Source: Paracoccaceae bacterium
Lineage (GTDB): Bacteria; Pseudomonadota; Alphaproteobacteria; Rhodobacterales; Rhodobacteraceae
Direction of reading: 5' to 3'
Assembly: GCA_009920225.1 (NCBI GenBank)
Contig: RGAJ01000081.1
Location: 1-7,355, forward strand
DNA length: 7,355 nt
The translations under genes and the position numbers were made by a program. The notes under the pieces are model-generated. The model searched no databases. It saw nothing but the letters and a program-made list of their open reading frames with translations, and was not told where the DNA came from. Below are positions 5,841 through 7,355 of the stretch, in pieces; position 1 is the first letter of the stretch, and every line of letters starts with the position of its first letter.

Positions 5841-6556
5841 TTTGGCCAATTTTGGCGCTGTTTCGGCGTTGGGATGGCAAAGTCTTTGCCTATTATCTCA
5901 TGCAGGATTACGCACATTCTGCACAACATTATGGTGCCTATCCTGATGAATTGCGTGACCGATTGGATCAGTTTGGAACGACCATCGCGTCCGCCATGCA
6001 AGACAGGCAGTGGTATGAAATATTGATCATTGGCCATTCGTCCGGGGCGCATTTGGCGACCAGTGTTTTGACCGATCTGATCCGTGCGGGCCATACCGCG
6101 CGATCCCATGCGCCGATTGGGTTTTTAACCCTTGGTCAGGTGTTCCCGATGGTTGCGTTCTTGCCCAAGGCGGATCAACTGCGCGCAGATATGATCTGTG
6201 TCGGGGAAAGCGGTGATCTCACATGGGTGGATGTTACGGCGCCGGGGGATGGGTGTACCTTTGCGCTGTGTGATCCTCTGGCGGTCACGGGCCTGTCGGG
6301 GGATGGGCAACGGGGGCCTTTGGTCGTGTCTGCTGCGTTTTTGCAAACGTTAAAACCCGAAACATGGGCGCGGATGAAGCGACGGTTTTTTCGTCTGCAT
6401 TTCCAATACTTGTGCGCTTTTGATAATGTAGGGGATTATGATTATTTTCGCATTACTGCGGGATCGATGACATTGGCGTACCGCTTTGCAGATCGTGCGC
6501 CATCTAGGTCACGGATAACAACGCCGATCGCACGACACAGGGGTGTAGTGTCATGA
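5741..6556 (+). CDS. C-terminal frame of the split hydrolase-like gene (GHSSG nucleophile elbow)
   Basis: Open from after a stop at 5684-5686, this frame is meaningful only from about 5741. It begins with two hydrophobic segments (about residues 1-17 and 18-42 of the frame) and carries GHSSG with Ser100. A TTG at 5741 could be called as a start, but it falls in the middle of a membrane segment and lacks a ribosome binding site, so independent expression is unlikely. The 271 codons show no further stops or shifts. Confidence 0.65.
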   Translation: MVLQAVFALLCAYGAFHVLSAVAGVFAYLSIIVIWPILALFRRWDGKVFAYYLMQDYAHSAQHYGAYPDELRDRLDQFGTTIASAMQDRQWYEILIIGHSSGAHLATSVLTDLIRAGHTARSHAPIGFLTLGQVFPMVAFLPKADQLRADMICVGESGDLTWVDVTAPGDGCTFALCDPLAVTGLSGDGQRGPLVVSAAFLQTLKPETWARMKRRFFRLHFQYLCAFDNVGDYDYFRITAGSMTLAYRFADRAPSRSRITTPIARHRGVVS

Positions 6557-7355
6557 CCGTGCACCCCGTCAAACCCAAACATCGCCCCGATAAAATCAGC
6601 CTGTGGGCCTATTTCCGTGCGTTTCGGCGCGATATTTTATCTGCCCAACCTGAACGGCTGTACCATGCATGGATGGCAGAGTTTAAAACCCCGTTTTTCA
6701 GGTCTGTCATGATCAACCAACCCGAGTTGGTCAAAACCGTCCTAAAAGATCGCCCCAAGGATTTTCCAAAATCCGACAGCATCGGAGAAGGTCTACGACC
6801 ACTTTTGGGGCAAAGCGTTTTTTTGACCAACGGGGACATATGGGAACGCCAAAGACGCATCATTGATCCTGCGTTTGAGGGCGGTCGTTTGCGCGATGTC
6901 TATCCGCATATGCACAGCGCGGCGCAGACATTGGTTGCACGTCTGGCGTCAGGTCGGCACGAGGTCGAAGAAATTGCCAGCTTTGCCGCTGCGGACGTCA
7001 TATTCCGGACCCTGTTTTCCATTCCAATCGACACCCGCATCGCCCAAGATGTGTTTCACGAATTTCGTCGCTATCAACGGGCGCAACCGTTGTTAAACCT
7101 TGGGGCTTTGATCCCGCTGCCATCTTGGATGCCGCGGTTTCACAAGCGCGACACCAAATCATCGGCGCGCCGTATTCGTGATCTGATTGCAACGCTGACC
7201 CAAGATCGTGCCAAGGAAATTGCAGCAGGAACTGCGCCTGATGACCTTGCGACCAAGATCATGACCACCGTTGATCCCGAAACAGGGCTGGGGTTTGAAT
7301 GGCAGGAAATGGTGGATCAGGTTGCGATATTTTTCCTTGCGGGTCACGAAACAAG
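6553..7355 (+). CDS. Cytochrome P450, 3'-truncated by the window edge
   Basis: Haem-thiolate monooxygenase; 267 codons are visible before the window ends. The start ATG overlaps the stop of the upstream gene as ATGA, which supports translational coupling. Landmarks in order: an N-terminal part with ELVKTVLKDRPKDFPKS (about 56-72); the C-helix WxxxR as WERQR (Trp97, Arg101), whose Arg contacts a haem propionate; and the I-helix oxygen-activation motif AGHET (263-267), where the sequence stops. The ExxR motif and the cysteine haem ligand lie beyond the edge and cannot be checked. There is no N-terminal membrane anchor, as expected for a soluble bacterial P450 that takes electrons from a ferredoxin system; no ferredoxin or reductase gene is in view. 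The substrate is unknown; the hydrolase-like neighbour hints at a lipid or ester, which is inference only. Confidence 0.93.
   Translation, partial: MTVHPVKPKHRPDKISLWAYFRAFRRDILSAQPERLYHAWMAEFKTPFFRSVMINQPELVKTVLKDRPKDFPKSDSIGEGLRPLLGQSVFLTNGDIWERQRRIIDPAFEGGRLRDVYPHMHSAAQTLVARLASGRHEVEEIASFAAADVIFRTLFSIPIDTRIAQDVFHEFRRYQRAQPLLNLGALIPLPSWMPRFHKRDTKSSARRIRDLIATLTQDRAKEIAAGTAPDDLATKIMTTVDPETGLGFEWQEMVDQVAIFFLAGHET

Larger units (their letters stand above)
5352..6556 (+). pseudogene. Membrane-linked alpha/beta-hydrolase-like gene, split by a frameshift
   Basis: Two overlapping frames join into one sensible protein of about 401 residues if one base is restored in the T run at 5739-5742. The first part (from ATG 5352) carries RRKVFYIPGFDP and runs cleanly to RKGPVIAALYPV. 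Beyond that its frame becomes rich in Cys, Trp and Arg, while the other frame gives two hydrophobic helices ending in WPILALF. The second part contains ILIIGHSSGAHLATS, a GxSxG nucleophile elbow with its Ser at 6038-6040 (about residue 230 of the joined protein). Together these suggest an alpha/beta-hydrolase fold with a membrane hairpin in the middle. I cannot name a substrate. The stop overlaps the P450 ATG (ATGA), so the pair was probably built as one expression unit. The break may be a sequencing or assembly error, since the downstream half shows no further damage, or a recent real mutation. GTG 5319 is an alternative start. Confidence 0.75.

Overview
The window looks like chromosomal DNA of an alphaproteobacterium, most likely a marine Rhodobacterales (Roseobacter-group) species. 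The main evidence is the RNase E: it has a long acidic insertion inside its S1 domain, alternating acidic and basic C-terminal blocks, and a terminal arginine-glycine-Trp-Trp motif, all typical of alphaproteobacteria. The TusA-like and CcdA proteins fit the same group. This assignment rests on recalled family features, not on a database search.

Layout from left to right. A complete beta-hydroxyacid dehydrogenase (3-hydroxyisobutyrate dehydrogenase family, 38-910, +) ends in a strong hairpin terminator (919-961). A gene-free stretch of about 400 bases follows (911-1314). It is rich in inverted repeats and contains an 8-codon mini-ORF with a good ribosome binding site; it is best read as promoter plus structured 5' leader of the next gene. 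RNase E (rne, 1315-4173, +) is 952 residues long and complete. A GC-rich hairpin with seven T residues (4180-4204) sits between rne and the convergent TusA-family sulfur carrier gene (4234-4458, -), and its A-rich flank suggests that it terminates from both sides. A 92-base divergent intergenic region separates tusA from ccdA (4551-5300, +), a six-helix thiol-disulfide transporter.

Downstream of ccdA is a membrane-linked alpha/beta-hydrolase-like gene (5352-6556, +). It is split into two reading frames by an apparent one-base loss in a short T run near 5739-5742. Its stop codon overlaps the ATG of a cytochrome P450 gene (6553 to beyond 7355, +) in an ATGA arrangement, so the two are probably translationally coupled. 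The P450 is cut by the window edge just after the I-helix AGHET motif.

Functionally the window is mostly core metabolism and RNA processing. RNase E is the degradosome scaffold and nuclease. TusA and CcdA both handle thiols or sulfur but are transcribed apart. The hydrolase-like/P450 pair is the least understood part. The two items most worth following up are the structured rne leader and the frameshifted hydrolase gene coupled to the P450. I saw no CRISPR array, tRNA, rRNA, insertion sequence or phage gene.
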